DNA of 49,006 nucleotides from Leucothrix arctica (GTDB lineage: Bacteria; Pseudomonadota; Gammaproteobacteria; Thiotrichales; Thiotrichaceae): positions 1-49,006 of the forward strand of contig NZ_QGKL01000038.1 in NCBI RefSeq assembly GCF_003172895.1. Direction: 5' to 3'. Under the pieces are notes generated by a model. That model worked only from the letters and a program-made list of their open reading frames with translations, searched no databases and was not told the DNA's origin. Below are positions 1 to 7,624 of the stretch, piece by piece. Position numbers and translations under genes: made by a program. Position 1 is the first letter of the stretch, and each line of letters starts with the position of its first letter.

Positions 1-4
1 AACC

Positions 5-29
5 TATAGTGGTCAAGTGAAATTGGCCA
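5..29 (+). repeat. Solo IS3-type terminal-repeat-like sequence
   Basis: This 25-nt stretch matches 18 of 25 positions, ungapped, with the left end of the IS3-family element at 48373, including the shared TAGTGG and TTGGCCA blocks. It lies immediately before the point where Rhs-coding similarity begins, and no transposase follows it. I infer a remnant end of a related insertion that truncated the rhs gene, but the match is imperfect and only the window edge is visible. Confidence 0.4.
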
Positions 30-47
30 TAATGTCTCTCTGCAGTA

Positions 48-479
48 TTGGATGATGGCAATTTCAATGAGTATGACTACACTTATGACGATAAGCGTCA
101 GCTCGTTAATGTTGCTTTGAACGGTACGACGGTTGAGCAGTATAGTTACGATGCGAATGGAAACCGCACCACACACAGTAGCACGCAACGCGGTATTTCA
201 AACCAAGGGTCTGTTTATAACGTAGGGGATCAGCTACAAAGTAGCGGTGATACGAGCTATGAATACGATGCAGATGGTCAGCTAAGTAAAAAAGTAAGGA
301 CTAACGGCACGACAAACTATCAATACAGCTCACAGGGTCGCTTACTACAGGTAGAAACCCCCAGCCAAACGATTAGCTATCTGCATAATGCATTGGGTAA
401 TCGTGTTGCTAAGCGAGTGGATGGGATTATTACTGAAAAGTATCTATGGTTGAATAAAACCCTGCTGCTAGCCACTTAA
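48..479 (+). pseudogene. Rhs/YD-repeat protein fragment
   Basis: The translation holds several YD repeats (motifs such as YSYDANGNR, YEYDADGQL and YLHNALGNRVAKR), typical of the beta-cage shell of Rhs polymorphic toxins. There is no credible start: an in-frame stop lies at 30-32, just inside a transposon-end-like sequence. The reading frame ends at TAA 477-479, where the family pattern (LLATYDG) suggests an original TAT. Beyond that stop the same frame continues as DGSNNLKQHFN until about 512, where one base appears to be missing before YADGHVP. This is therefore a decayed 5' fragment of the Rhs gene that continues at 512-1904. The call as an Rhs remnant is firm; the exact lesion types are inference from codon context. 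Confidence 0.8.
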
Positions 480-616
480 GATGGTAGTAATAATCTGAAA
501 CAGCATTTTAATATGCGGACGGTCATGTACCTAGCAGTTTTGTTCAGAACAACCAGACTTACTATATCGTTACCGACCATTTAGGTACGCCACGCGCTAT
601 CACTGATAGTACAGGT

Positions 617-1756
617 GTGGTGGTTAAGCGTATGACATACGATAGTTTTGGTAATGTGTTATCTGATACTAACCCAACACTGAATGTTCCATTTGGTTTT
701 GCAGGTGGGTTGCAAGATACAGATACGGGGTTAGTTCGATTTGGCTATCGAGACTATGACCCTGAGACTGGTCGTTGGACTGCAAGAGATCCGATTGGTT
801 TTGCGGGTGGTGATAGTAATCTTTATGGCTATGTACTGAATGATCCGATTAACTTTGTGGATCAGGATGGTTTGTTGCCTAGTCTTCCGCAAGGTCTAGT
901 TGACTTTGCTGCTGCAGTTTCATTTGGTGTCACGGACTGGGTTCGAGATAAGCTTGATGTTAATTCTTCAGTTGATAAGTGCTCTGGTTCTTATGGTGCT
1001 GGTGCAATAGCTGGTGACCTTGCGAGTATCCCTAGGGGAGGAGGGTTCAAGTTAGCAGCAAAGCAATCATGTAGTTTCGATGGGGAAACGGAAGTACTGA
1101 CCATCGATGGCTATAAGAAAATTAAAGATATTACTGAAGAAGATATCGTTCTTAGTCTAAATGTAGTGACTGGTGAGCATAGTTTTGAATCTGTATTAGC
1201 TCAATACAGCAATGACTATGATGATACTGTTTATATTACCATTAAGGACGTTGAATCAGGCCTGACCCAAGTCGTCACATCGAATAAAATACATCAGTTC
1301 TTTGTAAAACTATCTGAAGGCAAAAAAGAAGTACCCGCCTCATCTGAAGGTCATCATTATGATGGCGTGATTGACAATGGTTATTGGGTTGATGCTAGTA
1401 ATCTAAAAGCAGGCCACTTACTGCTTAATGATGATAAGACATTTGCTGAAGTTGTTAGTGTTGAAGTTAGAGTTGAGGAACTTGAGGCTTATAACCTGAC
1501 AGTAGACCAAACGCAGACCTTTTTTGTTAGAGGTGAAGGTGATGGAGATTCGGTTTGGGTTCATAATTGTTTATTACCAGTAGATGCAGGGACTTTAGGG
1601 CGAACACATAGTATTTCTGGTAAGGGCTCAAGAAAAAGAGTTGAGGGAATTGCGAATAGTATGCGAAATGATGGTTATATTGGAGATCCGATTGATGTTG
1701 TTGAACATAACGGTAAGCAATACATCATAGATGGGCATCATAGATGGGCATCATAG
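617..1756 (+). CDS. Rhs core end with HINT pretoxin domain and frameshifted ParB-like toxin tip
   Basis: Residues 1-85 form the conserved end of the Rhs core (GRWTARDPIGFAGGDSNLYGY, then DPINFVDQDG). Residues 152-318 are a HINT/intein-like autoprocessing domain: it begins with Cys152, has a central TSNKIHQFFV block and ends in VHNC. Such domains cleave to release the C-terminal toxin. The toxin starts after residue 318 and carries the ParB-like signature GDPIDVVEHNGKQYIIDGHHR, but the frame is lost at a 13-bp tandem duplication and stops at 1754-1756. The open frame extends upstream to 512 without a good start; GTG at 617 is the first candidate, so it is probably untranslated or a relic. A ParB/sulfiredoxin-fold nuclease toxin is the likely ancestral activity. 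Confidence 0.75.
   Translation: MVVKRMTYDSFGNVLSDTNPTLNVPFGFAGGLQDTDTGLVRFGYRDYDPETGRWTARDPIGFAGGDSNLYGYVLNDPINFVDQDGLLPSLPQGLVDFAAAVSFGVTDWVRDKLDVNSSVDKCSGSYGAGAIAGDLASIPRGGGFKLAAKQSCSFDGETEVLTIDGYKKIKDITEEDIVLSLNVVTGEHSFESVLAQYSNDYDDTVYITIKDVESGLTQVVTSNKIHQFFVKLSEGKKEVPASSEGHHYDGVIDNGYWVDASNLKAGHLLLNDDKTFAEVVSVEVRVEELEAYNLTVDQTQTFFVRGEGDGDSVWVHNCLLPVDAGTLGRTHSISGKGSRKRVEGIANSMRNDGYIGDPIDVVEHNGKQYIIDGHHRWAS
1723..1756 (+). repeat. 13-bp tandem duplication that frameshifts the toxin
   Basis: The unit ATAGATGGGCATC occurs at 1727-1739 and again at 1740-1752, and the 13-nt period holds over 1723-1756. Removing one unit restores an open frame reading IIDGHHRAAAAKMTG and continuing to a TGA at 1902-1904. 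Confidence 0.9.
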
Positions 1757-1904
1757 GGCGGCAGCAGCAAAAATGACAGGCACTAAAGTACATGTAAATG
1801 TTGTTACAGATATTGCTGGCCACAAGAGTAACTTTGATAACGTTGGAGATGTTATTAGGTCATCAAATTCTGTTGGTCCTAATAATATTAGGCCACGACG
1901 ATGA
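1757..1904 (+). pseudogene. Detached C-terminal end of the ParB-like toxin
   Basis: If one 13-bp repeat unit is removed, the toxin frame runs through this segment and gives AAAAKMTGTKVHVNVVTDIAG, then a short polar tail ending in NNIRPRR and TGA at 1902-1904. The GHHRAAAAKM sequence is what a ParB-type nuclease domain would show after its DGHHR motif. As it stands the segment has no start and is not translated with the upstream part. The stop lies 12 bp before the probable immunity gene, the usual toxin-immunity spacing. Confidence 0.75.
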
Positions 1905-1916
1905 TAGGTATGGGTA

Positions 1917-2333
1917 ATGTGTAGCTCTAATTTAAAGACGGTTATTGAATGTTATTTGGCCGATGTTCGTAAAGGAATGGTATTATTTAAAGAAAAAATT
2001 GGTGATACCCATCCCTTATCAGCATGGCGGAATGGTGGTTTACCTCAGAATGGTAAATTATCTGAAAATATAGAATATGAATTTCATGGAATTGGTTGTT
2101 TATTAATTTTTTCCGACCATAAAGTTGATTTTGATTTTGGCTATGGAGGTAGAATTGATGGTTTTGATTTATGGCGCTTGAGTTTGTTTGTCGAAAGTTT
2201 TTCTGAAAAGTATCCGTACTATAAGAATAACGATCTTCTAAAGAGAGACTTTGAGCTATCAGTTAAAAAAAGAGATATTGGAAAGTTAGATAACCCTCAC
2301 TGTAATCTGTATTATTGTCTGCATGACAATTAA
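1917..2333 (+). CDS. Probable immunity protein (DUF6896-like)
   Basis: This 138-residue soluble protein lies directly behind the polymorphic toxin tip, the expected place for its cognate immunity protein. The central HGIGCLLIFSDHKVDFDFGYGGR segment followed by GFDLWRL resembles what I recall of the DUF6896 family, found repeatedly next to Rhs and contact-dependent toxins; I could not check this by search. There is no signal peptide or membrane segment, which fits cytoplasmic toxin neutralisation. It has no obvious strong ribosome binding site before the ATG and is AT-richer than the housekeeping genes. The frame is intact although the toxin is broken. Its stop codon overlaps that of the convergent fic fragment. 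Confidence 0.65.
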   Translation: MCSSNLKTVIECYLADVRKGMVLFKEKIGDTHPLSAWRNGGLPQNGKLSENIEYEFHGIGCLLIFSDHKVDFDFGYGGRIDGFDLWRLSLFVESFSEKYPYYKNNDLLKRDFELSVKKRDIGKLDNPHCNLYYCLHDN

Positions 2334-2950
2334 AGCATTAATATATATGCCGATGGTTCGTTAACGTGAATAGCTTCAAATTGGTAGTGGCTCACCGCCA
2401 TCTTAACTAGTGGGCCTATATCATCTTCTTCATGCAAGAAGTTCTCCCAGTTAGATAGTAAGTCTCGGATAACCCTTTCTCTCACAGGTAGTGTATACAC
2501 GACTTCACCTGTCGTCTGGTTCCCAATGAGAGTGCCAGGCACTTTTCGAACATCCATATCGATATGCTTGAGCGTACTGCATACTTCAATCGCTGTAGCA
2601 CTGCACAGCGGTTTTCTATTTAACTGCTCAAAACCTTGATAAAGCGCAGTTCTATAGCGCAACGCTTCTTTAGTGGCGTTATCTGCTCCGTTGTCCTCTT
2701 GAGCGTACTGAAACAAACGGTCAGTGGTCGTGACAATAGTTTCTATTTCAGAGCTATCTTTTACTTCCAGTATAGGTAGCAAGTTGATCAGCATACTTTG
2801 GTTAGGAATTAATTCGCCTGACTGTTTCAGCTCTGCTAATGCGGTGCGTGCTGAAATACAAGCTTTCAAAACAGTACGTGTTTCAAGCAGGTCAATAGAG
2901 GGTGGAAGTAAGGGTAATTGGTTGTAAGGTTGGTTGGTTTGCCAAGTCAT
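2330..2950 (-). pseudogene. Fic family protein, N-terminal fragment
   Basis: The protein opens with the sequence typical of Fic proteins that have an N-terminal Fic/DOC domain (LPLLPPSIDLLETRTVLKA, then AELKQSGELIPNQ) and reaches AVSHYQFEAIH, which in intact members leads into the catalytic HPFxDGNGR motif of AMP-transferases. Here the family sequence stops at that exact point and is replaced by VNEPSAYILML and a stop, so the catalytic loop and C-terminal half are missing. I start it at the ATG at 2950, preceded by TAAGGAA; the longer upstream frame has no such site. The 3' end abuts the immunity gene, so a deletion or insertion there removed the rest. AMPylation activity is not expected. Confidence 0.8.
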
Positions 2951-2969
2951 GTTGAAATTCCTTAAAAAT

Positions 2970-3098
2970 ATCGACACATAACATCGTAAAGTCAGTTTAT
3001 GTCGATGGCATCGACATGACAAGATAACGTGTCGATTTTTCCCTGTTTTATCGACATGACTTGATGTTTAAGTAGGCTTATGTCGATTGCATCGACGT
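2970..3098. promoter_or_regulatory. Cluster of TGTCGAT half-sites upstream of the fic fragment
   Basis: Seven copies of TGTCGAT or its complement ATCGACA (one with a single change) lie within 130 bp. They include a perfect palindrome of 9-nt arms with one central base (ATGTCGATG-G-CATCGACAT, 2999-3017) and a near-palindrome at 3080-3098. Single half-sites lie at 2970-2976, 3030-3036 and 3050-3056. Position just upstream of the fic start suggests operators for a repressor, perhaps encoded by the lost part of the fic locus. Confidence 0.6.
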
Positions 3099-3106
3099 AT
3101 CATTGT

Positions 3107-4165
3107 TTAAAGTTTTAACGCTTTCTTCTGCTCCGAAGAAGCGATTAACGCATCAATCAACTGGTGTACTTTCAACCCTTCACGACCAGTAACCATTGGG
3201 GCTTTACCCTCAGTAACAGCATCCGCAAAGTCAGAAATAATCCCACCATGCCACGTTGATTTAAACGACATTGGATTGCCCGCGCCTCCTATCGGCAGCT
3301 CATCTTCACCATAGCTGTCTTTGCGCCCATCGCGCCAAAATACATCTAGCTTAGCGCGTTCAAGTTTTGCAACTGCATGGTCAAAGTGCAGGGTGATGCA
3401 CTCGGTTCCACCGGGGTAGTTAGCAGTAGTAGCGAATAGGTTGCCAATAGCGCCATTTTCAAATGTTAAACCTGCAGTCACAAAGTCCTCAGACTCCATT
3501 TGGTGAAAAGCAGTCGTGCGTGACATCGCCTGAACTTCCGAAACATCACCGGTCATGCTTAACGCTAAGTCCATAGTGTGAATAGCTTGTGACAGTAGTA
3601 CGCCACCGCCATCTCGCTCATACGTGCCACGGCCTGGCTCGTTGTAGTAAGCCTGAGAGCGCCAAAGTGGCGCTTCGATATTGGCCATGCCGAGTTTTCC
3701 GAGTTCACCAGAAGCAATCATTGTTTGTAGTTGTATTGAGGCCAGTCGCGCACGATGTTGAAAAACCATTCCTAGCGGAACGTTATATTGTTCGCAGATC
3801 TCAACGATTTCTGTCGCTGCGGCAGTGGTTCGTTCAATTGGCTTCTCAAGTAATATCGGAAGGCCTTTGGAGGCAAAGAGCCTTATGATCTCAATCCGTG
3901 CATTGGGCGGTGTTGCGATAATGACGAAGTCTAGTGTGTCATCGTTAGCAACTGACTCGATAGTCGGGTAGGCCTCGCAAGGCTGGCCAGTTATTGATGC
4001 TACTTTCGCTGCGTATTCGCGTGCTGCTTCTTGCCCGCGAGCGAAAACGCCTTTTAGGTTAACTTTGCCGTTAAGTCCGGTGATGGCTTCAACGTGAGTG
4101 TCGGCAACCATGCCGAGACCTATTAACACTGTATTTAATGGTTTGGTATTTTGCGTAGATGACAT
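3107..4165 (-). CDS. Gfo/Idh/MocA family NAD(P)-dependent oxidoreductase
   Basis: This 352-residue protein has the two-domain layout of the Gfo/Idh/MocA family. The N-terminal Rossmann fold begins VLIGLGMVADTHVEAI; the family EKP motif appears as LLEKPIE at about residue 110, and the catalytic GGGVLLSQAIHTMDL segment (His and Asp) is near residue 190. Members oxidise or reduce hydroxyls of sugars, inositols and related compounds; the substrate cannot be told from sequence alone. The ATG at 4165 has a strong GAGGGAG ribosome binding site. It is not in an operon with a recognisable sugar pathway, so its physiological role is open. Confidence 0.9.
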   Translation of the reverse strand: MSSTQNTKPLNTVLIGLGMVADTHVEAITGLNGKVNLKGVFARGQEAAREYAAKVASITGQPCEAYPTIESVANDDTLDFVIIATPPNARIEIIRLFASKGLPILLEKPIERTTAAATEIVEICEQYNVPLGMVFQHRARLASIQLQTMIASGELGKLGMANIEAPLWRSQAYYNEPGRGTYERDGGGVLLSQAIHTMDLALSMTGDVSEVQAMSRTTAFHQMESEDFVTAGLTFENGAIGNLFATTANYPGGTECITLHFDHAVAKLERAKLDVFWRDGRKDSYGEDELPIGGAGNPMSFKSTWHGGIISDFADAVTEGKAPMVTGREGLKVHQLIDALIASSEQKKALKL

Positions 4166-4373
4166 GTGACTCCCTCGTAGAATTAATGCCGATTAGCAGC
4201 ATACCTTGTGTTTTTTATCTTTGGAAGAATGTTCACGATAGTGTATTTCACTTATATGTTTGCTTTAAATGGACTAAATGTGAAATAAGCACTTGAATTC
4301 TAACATTCAGCAGCCATTTAATAGGCATCATGACTGTTTCCAGTCGATCAACCAGGCTATTTGTTGTAAGTTT

Positions 4374-5261
4374 ATGGAATATAAAGACTATTATAAGATT
4401 CTTGGTGTCAGTAAAACGGCAGATAAAGATGAGATTCGTAAGAGCTATCGCCAGTTAGCGCGTAAGTACCACCCTGACGTAAGTAAAGAGTCTGATGCTG
4501 AAGCGAGATTTAAAGAAGTTAGTGAAGCTTATGAGGTCCTGAGCGACGCTAAAAAGCGCGCAGAATACGACCAAATGGATAGCGCAGGTTTCGGTAATGG
4601 GAGAAGCCCATTCGGTGCTGGAGGACAAGGCGGTTATGGTGGTCATCCCGGTGGTGGTTTTGATGATAACTCTGGCTTTGGTGACTTCTTCGATACGTTC
4701 TTTGGTGGAAGAGCCGGTGGTGCTGGTCCAGGTGGTGGGCAGCAGTATAGACAGCAGAAACCTGAACCTCAAAATGCGACGATTTACTTAGACCTTGAAG
4801 ACGCTTTCGAAGGTGCGAATAAGCGTATTCGTATTCAGGGCGGTGGCAGTGTTGAAGTTAAAATCCCTAAAGGGATTGAAGAAGGGAAGAAGATTCGCTT
4901 AGCAGGTAAGGCGAATAATGGCGGTGATTTACACCTAGAAATCAAATTCAATGCGCATCCAAAGTACCGTTTAGAAGGTAAAGATATTTATATCGATTTG
5001 CCTATTGCGCCATGGGAAGCTGCTTTAGGTGCAAGTGTGACCGTGCCCACTTTAAATGGTAGTATAAAGCTTACTATTCCCGCAGGTTCAAAGTCAGGGA
5101 ATAAAATGAGATTAAAAGGACGTGGATTGCCCGCTAAAGTTGCAGGTGACCAGTATGTTGTCCTTAAAATCGTTGTGCCAGTGCCTACCACTGATGAGCA
5201 ACGAGCGTTATATGAGCAAATGCAGGAGATGTTTGCTTGGGATCCACGCCAATCTAGTTAA
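4374..5261 (+). CDS. cbpA: DnaJ-like curved-DNA-binding protein CbpA
   Basis: This 295-residue class B J-domain co-chaperone stimulates DnaK and, in E. coli, also binds curved DNA in stationary phase. Residues 1-65 are a J domain beginning MEYKDYYKILGVSKTADKDE with the HPD motif in RKYHPDVSK. A Gly/Phe-rich linker (about 70-130) follows, then two C-terminal beta-sandwich substrate-binding domains. There is no DnaJ zinc finger, which separates it from DnaJ. An upstream in-frame TTG at 4293 exists, but homology starts at MEYKDYY, so I use the ATG at 4374. No cbpM modulator gene is next to it; a periplasmic protease gene follows 53 bp downstream in the same direction. Confidence 0.93.
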   Translation: MEYKDYYKILGVSKTADKDEIRKSYRQLARKYHPDVSKESDAEARFKEVSEAYEVLSDAKKRAEYDQMDSAGFGNGRSPFGAGGQGGYGGHPGGGFDDNSGFGDFFDTFFGGRAGGAGPGGGQQYRQQKPEPQNATIYLDLEDAFEGANKRIRIQGGGSVEVKIPKGIEEGKKIRLAGKANNGGDLHLEIKFNAHPKYRLEGKDIYIDLPIAPWEAALGASVTVPTLNGSIKLTIPAGSKSGNKMRLKGRGLPAKVAGDQYVVLKIVVPVPTTDEQRALYEQMQEMFAWDPRQSS

Positions 5262-5314
5262 GCAGGTCATGGACCGATCTGTTGGCAAATTAAATGCTTA
5301 AACGAGAAGTGTGC

Positions 5315-6424
5315 ATGACGAAGTGGACAACAGATTGGTTTTCAAAAAGTACTCAGAGCCTGTGTGGCTTGCTGCTTGCCGTTACATTAAGTTATTCGGG
5401 AGTGGTCTCTGCCGCACTGCCTAGCTCGGTAAATGGTCAGCCATTGCCGTCTTTAGCTGATATGCTGGAGCGCGCAATGCCTGCGGTTGTTGATATTTCA
5501 ACAGAAGGCCGAAACAGTAATACGGTTGATAACAATGCTTATCAGCGTTTATTTGGCCGTGTGGCACCTAAAGATTCAAAAGGTACAGGCTCTGGTATTA
5601 TTGTTGATGCAAAGCTGGGCTACATTGTTACCAATGCACATGTCATCCAAGGTGCAGCTAAGATCAAAGTAACGCTGAATGACGGTCGTGAGTTTTTAGC
5701 AGAAGTCATTGGTCAAGATACTGAGGCCGATGTTGGTGTCATCCAGATCCAACCCGAACGTTTAATCGCAATGAAGCTGGCCAATAGCAATACGTTGCGT
5801 GTTGGCGATTTTGTCGTGGCGATTGGAAACCCATTTGGTCTGGGGCAGACAGCTACCTCAGGCATTATTAGTGCGCTAGGTCGTTCTGGCTTGGGCATAG
5901 AGTCCTATGAAGATTTTATCCAAACCGATGCACCGATCAATCCGGGTAACTCTGGTGGTGCCTTGGTTAACCTACGCGGTGAATTAGTGGGTATTAATAC
6001 CGCTATTTTGGGTGGACGTAGTGGCGGTAGTGTTGGTATTGGTTTTGCGATTCCATCTAATATGGTGAGTAATATCAAAAGTCAGTTGATTCAATCTGGC
6101 GAGGTCGTTCGCGGTCAGTTAGGCGTTGAAATTCAAAATTTATCGTCCGATATGATCGCAAAATATAAGCTTAAAGATACAGAAGGTGCGTTGATTTCCC
6201 GAGTGGTTATTGGCTCACCTGCCGATGATGCAGGGTTAAAAAGCGGCGATGTAATCATCCAAGCAAATGGAAACCGTGTAAAAAATAGCGTTAATTTAAA
6301 AAATATTATCGGTAATTTGCGTATTGGTACACGTGCATCCATCGAGTTTGTTCGAGAGGGAAGAGCACTGATTACAGTCGCTGAGATAGAAAAAGTGGAT
6401 AGCAGGAGTGGTTTTAGGCCGTAG
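5315..6424 (+). CDS. HtrA-type serine protease with one PDZ domain (DegS/DegQ-like)
   Basis: This periplasmic S1C protease of 369 residues begins with a hydrophobic export segment (CGLLLAVTLSYSGVVSAALP). The catalytic triad is visible: His109 in VTNAHVI, Asp139 in EADVGVI and Ser213 in NPGNSGGAL. A single PDZ domain follows from about residue 255 (QLGVEIQ to EFVREG), whereas DegP and DegQ have two, so the architecture matches DegS. DegS cleaves RseA to start the sigma-E response; this protein could do that or act as general quality control. I chose ATG 5315, preceded by GAGAAG, over ATG 5294, which lacks a ribosome binding site. Pairing with cbpA suggests a protein-stress theme. Confidence 0.88.
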   Translation: MTKWTTDWFSKSTQSLCGLLLAVTLSYSGVVSAALPSSVNGQPLPSLADMLERAMPAVVDISTEGRNSNTVDNNAYQRLFGRVAPKDSKGTGSGIIVDAKLGYIVTNAHVIQGAAKIKVTLNDGREFLAEVIGQDTEADVGVIQIQPERLIAMKLANSNTLRVGDFVVAIGNPFGLGQTATSGIISALGRSGLGIESYEDFIQTDAPINPGNSGGALVNLRGELVGINTAILGGRSGGSVGIGFAIPSNMVSNIKSQLIQSGEVVRGQLGVEIQNLSSDMIAKYKLKDTEGALISRVVIGSPADDAGLKSGDVIIQANGNRVKNSVNLKNIIGNLRIGTRASIEFVREGRALITVAEIEKVDSRSGFRP

Positions 6425-6440
6425 TATTAAAAAATACTAC
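6421..6440 (+). terminator. Hairpin at the end of the protease gene
   Basis: GTAGTATT and AATACTAC form a perfect 8-bp stem around AAAA, overlapping the stop codon of the protease gene. No clear T-run follows, so it may only be a 3'-end stabilising hairpin. Confidence 0.4.
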
Positions 6441-6589
6441 ATTAAGCATAGAAAATAGGAATGATTTTCAGTAGTGACAAGTGGCTAAATAAGGTATACC
6501 ATTTGTTTATTGGTTTTGAAGGCACTTGTTGCGCCAAAATTAAGGCGTTCAGCTTACGTTAAGTTTTCTGCTCAAGTTATTCAACCAAA

Positions 6590-6733
6590 CAGTTTTCCGC
6601 TGTACGGGAGGTATAAGTTATAGATGCTTAAGCCCGGTGTCTTTATATCTCTTAGCGGAAGCAAGCTTGGTGTCCCCAATCCAAGTTTGTTCTTTAGCCC
6701 TTTCAATGGACCCCCCGTTGTTAGGGCTTTTTT
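6590..6733 (+). ncRNA. Candidate small RNA convergent with engB (Spot 42/ErsA position)
   Basis: The 333-bp gap between the protease gene and engB has no ORF but folds by eye into three successive stem-loops. Stem 1 is closed by TTCCGCT/AGCGGAA (6595-6601 with 6654-6660) and extended by GAGGTATAAG with CTTTATATCTC. Stem 2 pairs CAAGCTTGG with CCAAGTTTG (6662-6670 with 6681-6689) around a loop containing TCCCC. Stem 3 is an intrinsic terminator. In E. coli Spot 42 and in Pseudomonas ErsA are encoded next to and convergent with engB/yihA, so location supports an RNA gene. The 5' end and promoter were not identified; there is no sequence match to Spot 42 that I recognise. Confidence 0.55.
6696..6733 (+). 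terminator. Rho-independent terminator of the candidate small RNA
   Basis: AGCCCT pairs with AGGGCT and the inner CAATGG pairs with CCGTTG (one wobble), leaving the loop ACCCC, and six T residues follow. It lies 25 bp before the 3' end of the oppositely transcribed engB. Confidence 0.8.
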
Positions 6734-6757
6734 ATGTCTGGTGTTAACAGAAAAGAT

Positions 6758-7396
6758 TTACTCTTCTACTACAGTCTCTTCGTCCTGAGCATCATCTTGT
6801 GTAGGGTAGAACCAGCTATCAAGTTGTTCAGTGAACTCTTCAAGTCCGACTTTCTTTAATGATGAAAAGGCTTGGACGGTGACAGGTAGGTCGTAGTCTT
6901 TCAGTGCTTTTTTAGTTTCAAGCAATGACTTCATCATCAAGCCACGTTTCAGTTTGTCCGATTTGTTTAATATGATGTGTACAGGCAGTTGGCGAGACTC
7001 AGCCCATTCCAGCATGACATGATCGTAGTCACGCATTGGGTGACGAATATCCATAATGATCACTAGGCCTGCTAAATTTCCGCGACCATTCATGTAGCTT
7101 TCAATGAATTTCTGCCATTCGATTTTGATCGCTTCTGGTACTTTCGCGTAGCCGTAACCCGGAAGGTCGACTAAAGAGTTACCATCTTTCAGGGCAAAGA
7201 AGTTAATGAGCTGGGTACGACCAGGAGTTTTACTGACGCGGGCCAGTGCTTTTTGCTCGCAAAGACAATTTAGAGTGCTTGATTTACCTGAATTTGAGCG
7301 ACCGGCAAATGCGACTTCAAACCCTTGCTCTGGAGGAAGGGTGTTGCTGGTATTCGCGCTAGTTAAAAAGCGCGCGTCTCTGTAGATTGAAGCCAT
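6758..7396 (-). CDS. engB: Ribosome biogenesis GTP-binding protein EngB/YihA/YsxC
   Basis: This 212-residue TrmE-Era-EngA-EngB-type GTPase is required for late large-subunit ribosome assembly. The G1 P-loop is GRSNSGKSS near residue 32, G3 is DLPGYGYAK, G4 is NKSDKLKRG and a G5-like FSSLKKVG follows. The C-terminus is acidic (DAQDEETVVEE). The first in-frame codon at 7402 is TTG; I start at the ATG two codons later (7396), matching the family start MASIYRDARFLTSA. It is divergent from the cytochrome c4 gene, an arrangement also found in Pseudomonas and relatives. Confidence 0.95.
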   Translation of the reverse strand: MASIYRDARFLTSANTSNTLPPEQGFEVAFAGRSNSGKSSTLNCLCEQKALARVSKTPGRTQLINFFALKDGNSLVDLPGYGYAKVPEAIKIEWQKFIESYMNGRGNLAGLVIIMDIRHPMRDYDHVMLEWAESRQLPVHIILNKSDKLKRGLMMKSLLETKKALKDYDLPVTVQAFSSLKKVGLEEFTEQLDSWFYPTQDDAQDEETVVEE

Positions 7397-7480
7397 TTTC
7401 AAATAATCTCTTTTTTTAGTCTGGTGTTTTTGCAGAAATATTGGGATCTATGATATAAACTGCTGCTATTTGGTGGTGTG

Positions 7481-7526
7481 TGCACGTAGTGCATCGTATA
7501 CTCAGTGCACTATAAAATTGAGTGCG
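7481..7526. promoter_or_regulatory. Spaced AGTGC repeats between engB and cytochrome c4
   Basis: AGTGCA at 7488 and 7504 and AGTGCG at 7521 are spaced 16 and 17 bp apart. The first belongs to the palindrome TGCAC-GTA-GTGCA (7481-7493) and the second to AGTGCACT (7504-7511). Position in the divergent promoter region suggests operator sites; the regulator is unknown. Confidence 0.3.
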
Positions 7527-7624
7527 CTACAGACTAGGCGGGGTTGCGTCGTTTTGCAAGTGTTGTGTCGCTCAACACAGTAATGCAGGTCTAAAAGCAT
7601 TTATTTAGAATTTTGGAGCAAGTA

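Noticed and set aside
2348-2360. GCCGATGGTTCGT is shared between the 3' end of the fic fragment and the IS orfB near 48973.
   Set aside because: A 13-bp match is expected many times by chance in a window of this size, and flanking bases do not agree.
3589-3888. Open frame opposite the Gfo/Idh/MocA oxidoreductase gene.
   Set aside because: It lies wholly inside a well-supported gene on the other strand and has no recognisable motif or ribosome binding site.
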